Part shown: positions 41,871 through 50,520 of the stretch, piece by piece | Layout: each line of letters opens with the position of its first letter | Numbering within the stretch: position 1 is the stretch's first letter | Assembly: GCF_017571495.1 (NCBI RefSeq) | Contig: NZ_JAGETZ010000011.1 | Location: forward strand, 1-64,000 | Source of the DNA: Hymenobacter negativus | GTDB lineage: Bacteria; Bacteroidota; Bacteroidia; Cytophagales; Hymenobacteraceae | DNA: 64,000 nt | Direction: 5' to 3' | Made by a program: the position numbers and the translations under genes | Notes under the pieces: generated by a model | Database searches by the model: none | Told to the model about the DNA's origin: nothing | The model's input: the letters and a program-made list of their open reading frames with translations, nothing else

Positions 41871-42200
41871 ATGGGACACAAAGCAATTGAAATAACCGAC
41901 GCCAACTTTGAGGAAATCATCGGCGGCGACAAGCCTGTACTGGTTGACTTCTGGGCCGAATGGTGCGGTCCCTGCCGCATGGTAGGCCCCGTAGTGGAAG
42001 AGCTGGCCGGCGAATACGAAGGCAAAGTCGTAGTGGGCAAAGTTGACGTAGATGCCAACCCCCAGACCTCGATGAAGTTCGGTATCCGCAGCATCCCCAC
42101 GCTGCTGGTTTTCAAGAACGGCCAAATCGTTGACAAGCAAGTAGGCGCTGTGCCCAAGCACGTGCTCGCCCAAAAACTCGAAGCCCAGGTAGCTGTATAA
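41871..42200 (+). CDS. trxA: Thioredoxin
   Basis: 109 residues from the ATG at 41871 (MGHKAIEITDANFEE). The active site W-C32-G-P-C35 lies in FWAEWCGPCRMV, followed by KVDVDANPQ, then the cis-proline loop IRSIPTLLVFKNG. It is a standard cytoplasmic thioredoxin that reduces protein disulfides and can feed electrons to the DsbD-type protein. It is monocistronic with a strong terminator. Confidence 0.97.
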   Translation: MGHKAIEITDANFEEIIGGDKPVLVDFWAEWCGPCRMVGPVVEELAGEYEGKVVVGKVDVDANPQTSMKFGIRSIPTLLVFKNGQIVDKQVGAVPKHVLAQKLEAQVAV

Positions 42201-42225
42201 GCAGCCACCAACCGTTTTTAGATAG

Positions 42226-42259
42226 AAAAGCCCCGCACCAATCTGGTGCGGGGCTTTTT
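42226..42259 (+). terminator. Terminator after trxA
   Basis: A perfect 15-bp stem AAAAGCCCCGCACCA and its complement with a 3-base loop and T tract. It can also serve the converging gene at 42299. Confidence 0.93.
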
Positions 42260-42298
42260 GCTATAGTAGGAGTAGGGAGAGCCAGCTTGCAGGCGCAG

Positions 42299-42622
42299 CT
42301 AGCGCGTTTGGGCGTCGTGCTTCTGGCGGTGGATGGCGCGACTGGCGTGGGCTTCTTCCTTGCGGATGTCCTGGCGCTCGTCGCGGGTTACTACGCCGTC
42401 GGCTTTGGCCATGCGCTTATCCTGGCGAATGTCAGCTTCGCGAGCCTTGAGGCGGGCGGCCTCGGGGCGGGTGAGTCCGCCGCTGGCAACACCTTGGCGG
42501 ATGCGGGCGCGCTCGTTGCGCTGGGCGGCGTTGATGCCGGGCGTAGCGGTTTGAGCGGAGGCGGCTTGGGAGAGCAGCAGCAGGCCGAAAGCAGCCATGA
42601 GCGAAAGCAGGTTTTTGTTCAC
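42299..42622 (-). CDS. Small exported basic helical protein, 107 aa
   Basis: Signal peptide (MNKNLLSLMAAFGLLLLSQAASA) followed by about 84 residues of very basic helix: RARIRQGVASGGLTRPEAARL, READIRQDKRMAKADG, VVTRDERQDIRKEEAHAS. The pattern 'x-ADGVVT-x-DER' recalls EF-hand-like or TerB-like helical pairs and occurs in small envelope proteins of many Gram-negative bacteria. Function is unknown; it may bind metal or an acidic surface. It converges with trxA on the shared terminator. Confidence 0.75.
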   Translation of the reverse strand: MNKNLLSLMAAFGLLLLSQAASAQTATPGINAAQRNERARIRQGVASGGLTRPEAARLKAREADIRQDKRMAKADGVVTRDERQDIRKEEAHASRAIHRQKHDAQTR

Positions 42623-42807
42623 TGGAAAGGAAGTAAAAGGGTGAAACGATGTCGGTTGGAGTGCTTCTTTATGCCAGGGTTTAATGGCGCAGATGCGGAA
42701 AGAGCAACTTCAATACTCCCGCTGTAAAAATTAACTACATTGGCAGCCAACTGCGGAGCTAGTTGCCCCGTAGGAGGCCCATCTCTCACCCTTCAATTCT
42801 AAATCTT

Positions 42808-43248
42808 ATGAAACGCATTTTCGGTTTCCTGCTTTCTCTGAGCATGCTGGGCGGTTCCGTAGCTCAAGCCCAAGCCCCCGCTGCTACCGTAAACAGCAGC
42901 ACGAAGACAACCACTACGAAAATGACTCAGCCGGGCACGAAAGTGACCACGAAGTCGAGCACCATGACCAATCCGGCCGGGATGTCGAAATCATCGACTA
43001 TGACCAAAGGCACGGGCACAGCGAGCAAGTCGAGCACCATGACCACGCCCTCGGGCATGACCAAGTCATCGACCTCTTCGACTTCGAGCAGCACTAAAAT
43101 GAAGGCCGATGGCACGGCCGACATGCGCTACAAGGAAAACAAGATGAGCACCCAAACCACCACAGGTCCTATGAAAGCCGACGGGTCGCCCGATATGCGC
43201 TACAAAGCCAACAAAACCAGTGTGAAAACCACCAAGACCAAGATGTAA
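42808..43248 (+). CDS. Exported Ser/Thr/Lys-rich low-complexity protein, 146 aa
   Basis: The ATG at 42808 begins a signal peptide (MKRIFGFLLSLSMLGGSVAQA). The mature chain is about half Ser, Thr and Lys, with repeats of SSTMT and two copies of a KADG(T/S)xDMRYKxNK motif near residues 99 and 122. It is basic and probably unfolded. It may be a stress-related periplasmic protein or a surface peptide; no named family is recognised. A strong terminator follows. Confidence 0.8.
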   Translation: MKRIFGFLLSLSMLGGSVAQAQAPAATVNSSTKTTTTKMTQPGTKVTTKSSTMTNPAGMSKSSTMTKGTGTASKSSTMTTPSGMTKSSTSSTSSSTKMKADGTADMRYKENKMSTQTTTGPMKADGSPDMRYKANKTSVKTTKTKM

Positions 43249-43566
43249 CGGGTAGTTTTCTCGTATAAAAAAAGCCCTTGTCTGATTCAGGCAAGGGCTT
43301 TTTTTATGGGCGATGGACCAGGGTCGTGCGTGCTGCCGAAAGCTGCCATAGCAGCACCCACCGCGCTGGTCCGACGGTGGACCCGTCCTACTGGTTGTCG
43401 TTGTTTCCATCACCTGTTCTTCTTGCAACCGGCCGTCGTTTCACCAGGGTTCTTGCTTCAACTGTTCCGACAGTGCAGCCATTCAACCGGAGCGTCGGGC
43501 TACTCTGGCGGAGTTCCAACGGTCGGCTTCCTAACTTGCAGCCCATACTTCCAACCCCGTTTTCCC
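43249..43566. other. Intergenic region of 318 bases
   Basis: It holds the terminator at 43267-43305 and a GC-rich stretch before the aminopeptidase gene. The reading frame of that gene stays open upstream to 43306, but the extension looks non-conserved. No other gene is supported. Confidence 0.5.
43267..43305 (+). terminator. Rho-independent terminator
   Basis: Stem AAAAAAAGCCCTTG / CAAGGGCTTTTTT with an 11-base loop, after the Ser/Thr-rich protein gene. Confidence 0.92.
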
Positions 43567-44862
43567 ATGCGCTACGCCCCCCTCGCTCCCGAGCTTTTTA
43601 TTGAGAACCGCCGCCGCTTCCGTGAGCTGCTGCCGCCGGCCTCATTGGCTATTTTCCAGAGCAACGACATTATGCCGACCAATGCCGACGGCACCATGGC
43701 CTTTCGGCAGAGCAACGACCTGTTCTACCTCTCCGGTGTCGACCAAGAGGAAAGCATCCTCGTCATCTTCCCGGATGCACGGCTGCCGCAGCACCGCGAA
43801 ATCCTGTTCCTGAAAGAAACGTCCGAGCACATTCTCATCTGGGAGGGCTATAAGCTGACCAAGGACGAAGCACGCCAGAACTCGGGCATCCAGACCATTA
43901 TGTGGCTGGAAAACTTTAAATCGGTGCTGCCGGCGCTGATGAACGAGGCCGAAAACGTATACCTGAACTCGAACGAGCACATCCGGGCCGTGGTGGAGGT
44001 CGAAACGCGTGATGCCCGCTTCATCAAGATGCTGCAAAGCCAGTACCCCCTGCACAACTACCGCCGTGCCTCACGCCTGTTGCACCAGTTGCGCGCCATT
44101 AAGAGCCCCGAGGAAATCCGGGTGATGCGCCAGGCCTGCGATATCACGGGCAAGGCGTTTCGGCGGCTGCTGGGCTTTGTGAAGCCGGGCGTGTGGGAAT
44201 TTGAGATTGAAGCCGAAATCGTGCACGAGTTCATGCGCAACCGCAGCCGCGGGCCGGCCTATGGCAGCATCGTGGCCAGCGGCAAAAATGCCAACGTGCT
44301 CCACTACACCACCAATGACAACCAGTGCCAGGACGGCGACGTGATTCTGCTAGACTTCGGCGCCGAATATGCCAACTACGCCGCCGACCTCTCGCGCTCG
44401 ATTCCCGTCAATGGCAAGTTCACTACCCGCCAGCGCCAGGTGTACGACTCGGTGCTGGCCGTGATGGCCTTTGCCAAAACCCGCCTTGTGGCCGGCAACG
44501 AGATTGAGGAGTACCACAAGCAGGTGGGCGAGTGCATGGAGCAGGAACTCATCAAACTCGACCTGCTGAATGCCGCCGATGTGAAAAATCAGGACCCTGC
44601 GGCGCCACTCTATAAGAAGTATTTCATGCACGGCACCAGCCATTACCTTGGCCTCGACGTACACGATGTGGGCTATAAGTACCGCACCTTCGAGGCCGGC
44701 ATGGTGTACACCGTCGAGCCCGGCATCTACATTCCCGAAGAGGGCCTGGGCATTCGGTTGGAGAACGATATCCTCATCACTGCCACCGGCAACGAAGACC
44801 TGATGGCCGACATTCCGCTGCAAGCCGATACAATTGAGGACTTGATGGCGCAGGGACGATAG
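43567..44862 (+). CDS. pepP: Aminopeptidase P family protein (Xaa-Pro aminopeptidase)
   Basis: 431 residues from the ATG at 43567; the 87-residue upstream extension is low-complexity and untypical. An N-terminal aminopeptidase P domain (FRQSNDLFYLSGVDQEES) precedes the pita-bread M24 domain. Metal ligands are the two Asp in LLDFGAEYANYAADLSRS, His in HGTSHYLGLDVHD, Glu in TVEPGIY and Glu in RLENDILI. It removes an N-terminal residue in front of proline, using two manganese or cobalt ions, in the cytoplasm. The motifs are complete. It converges with the P47-like operon across a long inverted repeat. Confidence 0.93.
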   Translation: MRYAPLAPELFIENRRRFRELLPPASLAIFQSNDIMPTNADGTMAFRQSNDLFYLSGVDQEESILVIFPDARLPQHREILFLKETSEHILIWEGYKLTKDEARQNSGIQTIMWLENFKSVLPALMNEAENVYLNSNEHIRAVVEVETRDARFIKMLQSQYPLHNYRRASRLLHQLRAIKSPEEIRVMRQACDITGKAFRRLLGFVKPGVWEFEIEAEIVHEFMRNRSRGPAYGSIVASGKNANVLHYTTNDNQCQDGDVILLDFGAEYANYAADLSRSIPVNGKFTTRQRQVYDSVLAVMAFAKTRLVAGNEIEEYHKQVGECMEQELIKLDLLNAADVKNQDPAAPLYKKYFMHGTSHYLGLDVHDVGYKYRTFEAGMVYTVEPGIYIPEEGLGIRLENDILITATGNEDLMADIPLQADTIEDLMAQGR

Positions 44863-44934
44863 GTGTTGCTATAAGCTAACCTACGTTGCGGGTCATGGGC
44901 CCCGATGGGAGAGCTTCCGCACCAACTTTTATAC

Positions 44935-45016
44935 ATCTGCCCCTGGTTCCTGAAATCAAGATAACAACGCATCAGCAACGAGGCGGTCTTCTTGATTTCA
45001 GGAACCAGGGGCAGAT
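44935..45016. repeat. Perfect 27-bp inverted repeat
   Basis: Arms 44935-44961 and 44990-45016 are exact complements (starting ATCTGCCCCTGGTTCCTGAA) with a 28-base loop. It lies between converging genes and has no T tract. It may be a terminator or a small non-autonomous mobile repeat. No clear target-site duplication flanks it. Confidence 0.9.
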
Positions 45017-45135
45017 TAGGTATCAGGTGCGTCCCGCCGATAAAGTTACATATGATTTCGACGTCGGCTTTGTTGTAGCAGTAAATCCGCGGTGCTCCTT
45101 CCTGTCGGAAGCCATTTTTTGGCCAACCCTTGCAA

Positions 45136-46560
45136 CTACCCGTTCAGCGACCCGGAGCCTAACTGGAGGGAGCCGTTCAGACTGGCGTAGTTGAGGGCAA
45201 AATCGTCCTCATCAGTCCACTTAATAGGGTCGGTGGCATTCAGGATGAAGTCGTTGACTGATGGGGCGTCGTCGGTGCCCAGGGTTTCGATGAGCTCGGG
45301 CGTGACCATCACCACGCCCACCAGCAAGCCGATGACGATGCCGGCGGCCAACAAATCGGTGCCCCCGCTCATCACCGTGACCACGATGCCAACCACAACG
45401 ACCACCACAGCGGCAACGGCCTCGGTTATGATGGAGCCAGTGGTCTGCTCCGTCCAGTTTTCGGTCACGGGGGTGCCCACGGGCTGGAAGTTGAGCGACG
45501 GTGCCCCGCCGCCTGTAGTGGTCAGCACTAGCTCGTACACATACGTGCTCTGGGCGTAGGCATCAATGCCCAGCACAATGGTGGTTTTGGTGGTGGCATC
45601 CATGGTAATCTGCTGGCCCAGCAGCGACAGCGTGAAGCCGGTGAGCAAGGGCGAGTAGGTGCTGCCGTCGCTTTCCACTTCCTGCAATTTCACCGGGTTG
45701 AGGAGTGAAATGGATTGGTCATCGGCAGCTACCGCGAAATCGGCCACGGTAGCGCCCGGGAAAATAGTGGGCAGCAGCGGCAGAATCAGCTGGGTCAGGA
45801 AACGCTCCGACGAGATGAGGAAGCCGGCCTCCGAACCCAGCGGGATGGCATTGGGCGAGAGCTGTTCCACCAGGCCCGTGGGGCTGCGGGCCGTGCCGTT
45901 GTCGGAGGTCATGCACAGGATGCCCAGCACGCTGGTATCGTCGGTGGGGCCGTCGAGGTAGGCGTAGTCGGTATAAGTAGGCATTAGCCACTGAAACTGG
46001 CCCTGGTCGGCCTCCCGATTCAGGTTGACCTCGGCGAAGATGTAGGCAAAATCGGCGATGTGGGCCTCAAACCAGGATTGCAGCACCCCGCTCACCAGTG
46101 CATTCGTCACAAAGTCCATCCCGGCAAACGTCATTGTGACAATGCTGACGGCGGGGTTGTTGGGCGCGCTGGTATCGGGCAGGTACTTCACCATCAACTG
46201 ATGAAACGTCCCCATCGAGGCCTTGGCATCGGCCACGGTATGCGGCACGTATTGCAGGTGCAGTTCAATCACGCAGCTGCCGTTGGTGTAGTCCAGGGTG
46301 GTGGTGCCCGACACGGCCGTGAGCGTGGGCATCGGGATGAGCATGTGCAGCAGCTTGCCGTCGCCGCCTCGGCATACCTGCCAGGCCCCGAAGGTGCCAC
46401 TGATACTCACACCGCCCTGCGAGTAGGCAAACGTCGTGGGCGAGCTGCCCTGCTTCACAATGGCCGCGTTGAGCTGCGGAATGGTGAGGGCATATGCCGT
46501 GTCCCAGCCGTAGGTATCGGCGAGCTGGGCGGCCGGGGGCGGGTTGGTGGTTGTGCTCAT
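45136..46560 (-). CDS. P47/OrfX-like TULIP-family protein 3
   Basis: 474 residues, no signal peptide. Matches the clostridial P47 layout: YGWDTAYALTIPQLNAAI (17-34), GTFGAWQVCRGGDGKLLHMLIP (55-76), FQWLMPTYTDYAYLD, SPNAIPLGSEAGFLISSERFL (235-255) and the end motif DPIKWTDEDDF (444-454). P47 proteins have the TULIP fold and bind lipids; they accompany botulinum neurotoxin in OrfX clusters, where their role is still unclear. Residues 378-420 here form two strongly hydrophobic segments that could enter a membrane. It starts 6 bases after the previous gene of the set, so it is the last gene of the operon. Confidence 0.78.
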   Translation of the reverse strand: MSTTTNPPPAAQLADTYGWDTAYALTIPQLNAAIVKQGSSPTTFAYSQGGVSISGTFGAWQVCRGGDGKLLHMLIPMPTLTAVSGTTTLDYTNGSCVIELHLQYVPHTVADAKASMGTFHQLMVKYLPDTSAPNNPAVSIVTMTFAGMDFVTNALVSGVLQSWFEAHIADFAYIFAEVNLNREADQGQFQWLMPTYTDYAYLDGPTDDTSVLGILCMTSDNGTARSPTGLVEQLSPNAIPLGSEAGFLISSERFLTQLILPLLPTIFPGATVADFAVAADDQSISLLNPVKLQEVESDGSTYSPLLTGFTLSLLGQQITMDATTKTTIVLGIDAYAQSTYVYELVLTTTGGGAPSLNFQPVGTPVTENWTEQTTGSIITEAVAAVVVVVVGIVVTVMSGGTDLLAAGIVIGLLVGVVMVTPELIETLGTDDAPSVNDFILNATDPIKWTDEDDFALNYASLNGSLQLGSGSLNG

Positions 46561-46566
46561 GGCTAA

Positions 46567-48282
46567 TTAGCTGGGCGTGCCCGCAGTGAAGTTGATGCCA
46601 ATTTGCATGGACTGATTCAGCCCGGCCGAGACCATTTCGTAGCCCGAGGTATTGGGCCAGGTAATGGGGCTGATGGCCTGTTCGGCAAACTCGTCGAGCG
46701 AAGGAATGTCCGTCGGGTCGGCCCCGATGTTGGTAAGGATGAGCGGAATGCTGCCGATGCCCGCGCCAATGGCCCCGCCAATCATCGAGCCCAGCATTTT
46801 GGGCCCCATGCGCCGCAGGAAGCCTTTGGCGGCGGTTTTTCCTCCATCACCAGCCAGCTCATTCGCTACTTCGGGAGCCGCTACGGCGGCGTCTTCGGCC
46901 AGTACTTCCGGAGCGTTAAGGGCCGCAACCTGCACAACCTCATCTAGGCTGGCGTCGGCCGCAACTTCTGTACCGCCATCGGCCAGGGCGTCGCCGGCGC
47001 CGTCGACAATGGCTGTTGTCATAGTGTCCGTCGCCGCTTCGGCACCAGCCGTTACGGCCGCATCCACGATGCCGCCGAGCACGGCACCAATCACCGCCCC
47101 GGCGATGGAAGCGGCAATGGTGATGCCGATATCGGCCCAGGAGCGACCTTCCGACAGCGTGATGGAGGTGCGCAGTGTGGGCGTGTAGAGCAGGTCCATT
47201 TGCAGCTGGTGGCTGCTGTTGGACGACAGCACGTAGATGCCTTTGTAGTCGATGTGGGTGTACACGCCCAGGCCGCTTTCGTACACGATGTTGGTGAAGC
47301 TGATGGACAGTTGCTGGCCCAGGATGGAGATGGAGAAGTTCTGCGCGTCGACCTTGGCGTTGTAGTTATTGTCGTCGTCGTCGGTGAGGTTGAAGAACAG
47401 CGGGGCCGTGTTCACAATCGACGTGTTATCGTTGCCCACCGTAAAGTCGGCCGGGCTGGCGTTGTAGAACAGCAGGTATACGCCGGGCAGCAGCATCTCG
47501 GTCAGGAACCGCTCTTCCGACACCAGGAAGCCGCCGTTGCAACCGCTCGGAATGGCATCGGGCGATATCTGGTGCGAGGTGGGGGCGGGGTACTGCGCAA
47601 TATTGCGCGTCATGGCCAATACGCCGAATATACTGGTTTTCAGTGAGGCGTTGTCTACCACGGCATAGCTCACGTAGGTAGGCTTCAGCCACTGGAAACC
47701 CGCTTCGTCATCCGAAAGCACCACGTTGAGGTCGGCTACGGCAAAGACGTGGTTGAACACCTGAAGATTATCCTGGAGCCATTCCAGCAGCGCCCCCTGG
47801 ATGGTGGCCACCACCGTCGAATCCATGTGTTTTTGGTCGAGAGTCAGCTCCTCAATCGAAACTATCGGAACGTTGTTATCGGTGCTCTGCGTCAGGATTT
47901 GCAGCAGCTTGCTGTCGCCGGTCCCGGTGCCGGTGGGGCTGCCTGGCTGCGGAATGTAATTCATCTTGACCTCGATGATGGCCGTGCCGCTGAAGTGGTA
48001 GGTGTTATCTGACGAGGGAAAAGTGGCCACGCCGTTGTTTAGTGGCAGGCTCATCCACACGTTCTGGCCGTCGCCGCCTTCCGTCACCTGCCAGTCGCCG
48101 AAGTTCGCGCTTACGGTGTAGGGCCCGGCCAGCGAATGCTCGGAGCCGCCGCTGATGCTAAAGGAGGGGGGCGACGACTTCAGGGCCACAATGGCCTGGT
48201 TCACGGCTTCGTAGGTCAGTGCCGAAACACTATCCCAGCCATTGGTCGAAATGGGGTTGCTGGTGGTGCTGGTGGTACTCAT
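46567..48282 (-). CDS. P47/OrfX-like TULIP-family protein 2, with Gly/Ala-rich insert
   Basis: 571 residues, no signal peptide. It shares with its neighbours NGWDSVSALTYEAVNQAI (14-31), NFGDWQVTEGGDG (60-72), FQWLKPTYVSYAVVD, SPDAIPSGCNGGFLVSEERFL and the end motif SPITWPNTSGYEM. About 150 residues before the end motif are Ala/Gly-rich: a glycine-zipper-like hydrophobic stretch (IAASIAGAVIGAVLGGIVD), a helical Ala/Glu/Asp section, and a second hydrophobic stretch (MLGSMIGGAIGAGIGSIPLIL). Such segments suit membrane insertion or oligomer formation. It is the middle gene of the set. Confidence 0.78.
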   Translation of the reverse strand: MSTTSTTSNPISTNGWDSVSALTYEAVNQAIVALKSSPPSFSISGGSEHSLAGPYTVSANFGDWQVTEGGDGQNVWMSLPLNNGVATFPSSDNTYHFSGTAIIEVKMNYIPQPGSPTGTGTGDSKLLQILTQSTDNNVPIVSIEELTLDQKHMDSTVVATIQGALLEWLQDNLQVFNHVFAVADLNVVLSDDEAGFQWLKPTYVSYAVVDNASLKTSIFGVLAMTRNIAQYPAPTSHQISPDAIPSGCNGGFLVSEERFLTEMLLPGVYLLFYNASPADFTVGNDNTSIVNTAPLFFNLTDDDDNNYNAKVDAQNFSISILGQQLSISFTNIVYESGLGVYTHIDYKGIYVLSSNSSHQLQMDLLYTPTLRTSITLSEGRSWADIGITIAASIAGAVIGAVLGGIVDAAVTAGAEAATDTMTTAIVDGAGDALADGGTEVAADASLDEVVQVAALNAPEVLAEDAAVAAPEVANELAGDGGKTAAKGFLRRMGPKMLGSMIGGAIGAGIGSIPLILTNIGADPTDIPSLDEFAEQAISPITWPNTSGYEMVSAGLNQSMQIGINFTAGTPS

Positions 48283-48387
48283 AGGGTTAAAAAATGAAGG
48301 TGAAAAGTGAAAAATGAATGGGGGTTGAATGAGTATTATTCAGCCTGTCAGGCCGGCAAGCAGGAGGGGCACGCCGAGCGCAGCCAA

Positions 48388-48447
48388 GGCAGCTCGCATG
48401 GAGGAGTAAGCCAATCGCAATGAAGTAGTAATGACACGCGAGCTGCC
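48388..48447. repeat. 10-bp inverted repeat inside the P47-like operon
   Basis: GGCAGCTCGC (48388-48397) pairs with 48438-48447, in the 214-base gap between P47-like genes 1 and 2. Nearby, 48292-48319 reads as A-rich heptamers (AAATGAA, GGTGAAA, AGTGAAA, AATGAAT). The gap may hold an attenuator or a second promoter. Confidence 0.5.
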
Positions 48448-48496
48448 TCAGCTCCGTTCAGCACGACTGTTATCCGACTTTCGCTGCTTGGACCGG

Positions 48497-49768
48497 CTAC
48501 ATGGTGCCCTGCATGTAGAAGCTGTCGCTGAGGCCACCGGCCTTCACGGTCAGGTGGTTCATGCCGGTCCACTTCACCACGTCGGGCGACATGCCGGCGA
48601 AGCTGCGGGTGCCCGTCATGGTGTTGAGCTGGTCGGCGATGTCGTCGGCGACGAAATGCACCACGGCCATCGTAATGACGTCGACCAGGCCCAGAAACAG
48701 CACTTCTTCCCAGGTCGGAATATTGTCGTCGTGGGTTTCGGTCGGGTTGGGGTCGTCGTTGAAAGTGAACGTCTGCTGGCTGGCATTGAAGACCATCGCA
48801 TTGTTCGAGGTGACGGTGAACGTCATCGAAATTCCCACGCCCAGGTCGCAGTTGCCGCTCGTAACCGAGTGCAGGGCATTGCCGGACACGGTCATATTCA
48901 GAGATGTAATCTTGGGGTTATACTCAATCAAGCCCGATTTCACCTCATCCGTATCGAACGACTGGGTATTAAGAATGGCGTTCTGGCCGGAGTCGTAGTG
49001 GAAGGTGCTGGCCGTGGTGCCGTGCCCAAACACGCCGGGCAGCGTAGGCAGAATGACCCCACGTAGAAACTGGCTCGACGAAATGGCCATCGACCAGTCG
49101 TCGGCCGGGTTGAGCAGCGAGGGGTCTACGTTGCGGCTCAGTTTGCTTACATCCTGCGCCGTGGTCATGCTCAGGATGGAGAGGTACTGGGTGCTGCTCC
49201 CCACCGGCACCTGGTAGCTGAACACCGACTCGACGGGCGTGAGCCAGCTGTTGGCGCTAGGCGTGAGGTCGATGGTGGCAAAGATGTAGGTGATGGCCGC
49301 CTTATTGGCCAACAGGCACTGAATGAGGGCGTCGCCGAGCAGCGTGTCGTAGCTGGTAGGCACCCGTTGGTTGGGGTCGTCGGTCCGGATGTAGACAATG
49401 CCGCTGCTGTCGTTGGTAGCCGTACCGCTGAAATCGAAGGCCAGTTCCTGCGTTTGGGGCGTCACGGTACTGGGCAGAATGGCAAGCGGAATCTGCACTT
49501 CCACAGCCACACCATCGAGTTGGTAGGTGCCAAGGCCCGATACGTTCATGGTCCCGCTCTGAATCGGGAGTTTCAGCTGAATAATGCTGTTGGAGCCACC
49601 CGGCACAATCTGCCAGGGCGAGAACGTACCCTGAATCTGGGTGGGGGCCAAGCCGCCTGTATAGTTGAAGTTGAAGGTTTCGAGCAGCTTGCTCATGTTG
49701 GCCGCTAGCTGCTTATTGGCAGCCGGCACCGACAGCGCGAAAACGCTGTCCCATCCGTAGGTGTTCAT
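48497..49768 (-). CDS. P47/OrfX-like TULIP-family protein 1
   Basis: 423 residues from the ATG at 49768, where the family start MNTYGWDSVFALS lies; an open frame further upstream is not conserved. Further motifs: GTFSPWQIVPGGSNSIIQLKLP (47-68), NSWLTPVESVFSYQVP, LSILSMTTAQD, WSMAISSSQFLRGVILP and the end motif PDVVKWTGMNHLTV. It lacks the long hydrophobic insert of the other two and has only one helix (EVLFLGLVDVITMAVVHFV) at that place. It is the first gene of the minus-strand set, and its promoter must lie in the 283-base gap shared with the divergent two-component operon. Confidence 0.75.
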   Translation of the reverse strand: MNTYGWDSVFALSVPAANKQLAANMSKLLETFNFNYTGGLAPTQIQGTFSPWQIVPGGSNSIIQLKLPIQSGTMNVSGLGTYQLDGVAVEVQIPLAILPSTVTPQTQELAFDFSGTATNDSSGIVYIRTDDPNQRVPTSYDTLLGDALIQCLLANKAAITYIFATIDLTPSANSWLTPVESVFSYQVPVGSSTQYLSILSMTTAQDVSKLSRNVDPSLLNPADDWSMAISSSQFLRGVILPTLPGVFGHGTTASTFHYDSGQNAILNTQSFDTDEVKSGLIEYNPKITSLNMTVSGNALHSVTSGNCDLGVGISMTFTVTSNNAMVFNASQQTFTFNDDPNPTETHDDNIPTWEEVLFLGLVDVITMAVVHFVADDIADQLNTMTGTRSFAGMSPDVVKWTGMNHLTVKAGGLSDSFYMQGTM

Positions 49769-50051
49769 TGTCAGAAAGGGGAAAAGGTGAGGAGCCACTG
49801 CCTGGCCCAGATGGCGATTGCCGGACAAGCTAACTGCCCGTAGCAGACCGGGTAAGCAGCGCCGTAATCGATGGCAAAGGTGGGCGGCCCCTACAGCTGA
49901 CAACGGGGCAAAAAGGCCCGTTTTGCTAAACCAGGCGCTTTACTGGGGTAGGCCGGGTATATTTACCCAGTTGGCTAAAACGGGTATTTCTACGGGGTGC
50001 CATCTGCAGCAAAAGGCGTCATTTTGCAGCTCAACTTTTCACAAATCTTTC

Positions 50052-50513
50052 ATGCAAGCCACGCAAAAAGAGTCGGACTGGACTCCGCTCTCCATTCCCC
50101 TCGACCTCGCCCAAAAATGGGTCACCAGTTGGATTGATGCCGATGCCCAGGGAGCGGCCATCGACCCCACCGAAATGCGGGCCTTCGTTGTGCGCCGGGC
50201 CGATTTTATGGAACTGCTGGCGCAGCAGGACACTGAATTCATTCGGATGTACGTGGGCCGCAAAGAGGACCCCGAAATCGACCACCTCCGCCCTTGCTTG
50301 GTGCTGGTATCGGCGGCCAAGCAGAAGAACGTTCAGCCCGATGCCCCGCAGCCGGAGCTTATCGTTGACCTCATCGGCCCCACGATTATCAACCAGGATG
50401 GCATCGTTACCGACGTGGATTACAAAGTTTTCGACTTCTCACACTGTTGCCCGCCGGAGTGCTATACCGAAAGCCCCCTCTTCATCGGCGCACCCGACGA
50501 GCGGTGCGCTTAG
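50052..50513 (+). CDS. Hypothetical protein, 153 aa
   Basis: The ATG at 50052 gives MQATQKESDWTPLSIP; the frame is open further upstream but that part looks non-coding. The protein is acidic and cytoplasmic, with ELLAQQDTEFIRMYVGRKEDPE, CLVLVSAAKQK, LIVDLIGPTIINQDG and a Cys pair in FSHCCPPECYTES near the end. The Cys-rich end might bind a metal. The family is not recognised. It is the first gene on the plus side of the divergent region facing the P47-like operon, upstream of the membrane protein and two-component genes. Confidence 0.7.
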   Translation: MQATQKESDWTPLSIPLDLAQKWVTSWIDADAQGAAIDPTEMRAFVVRRADFMELLAQQDTEFIRMYVGRKEDPEIDHLRPCLVLVSAAKQKNVQPDAPQPELIVDLIGPTIINQDGIVTDVDYKVFDFSHCCPPECYTESPLFIGAPDERCA

Positions 50514-50520
50514 CTGATTG

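Noticed and set aside
42808..43248. Ser/Thr-rich small protein as a bacteriocin or RiPP precursor
   Set aside because: It has an ordinary signal peptide and no maturation or export genes nearby; low complexity alone is not evidence.
45136..49768. Idea that a botulinum-like neurotoxin or NTNH gene accompanies the P47-like genes
   Set aside because: No HExxH protease or large toxin-like gene lies near them; flanking genes are aminopeptidase P and a two-component system.
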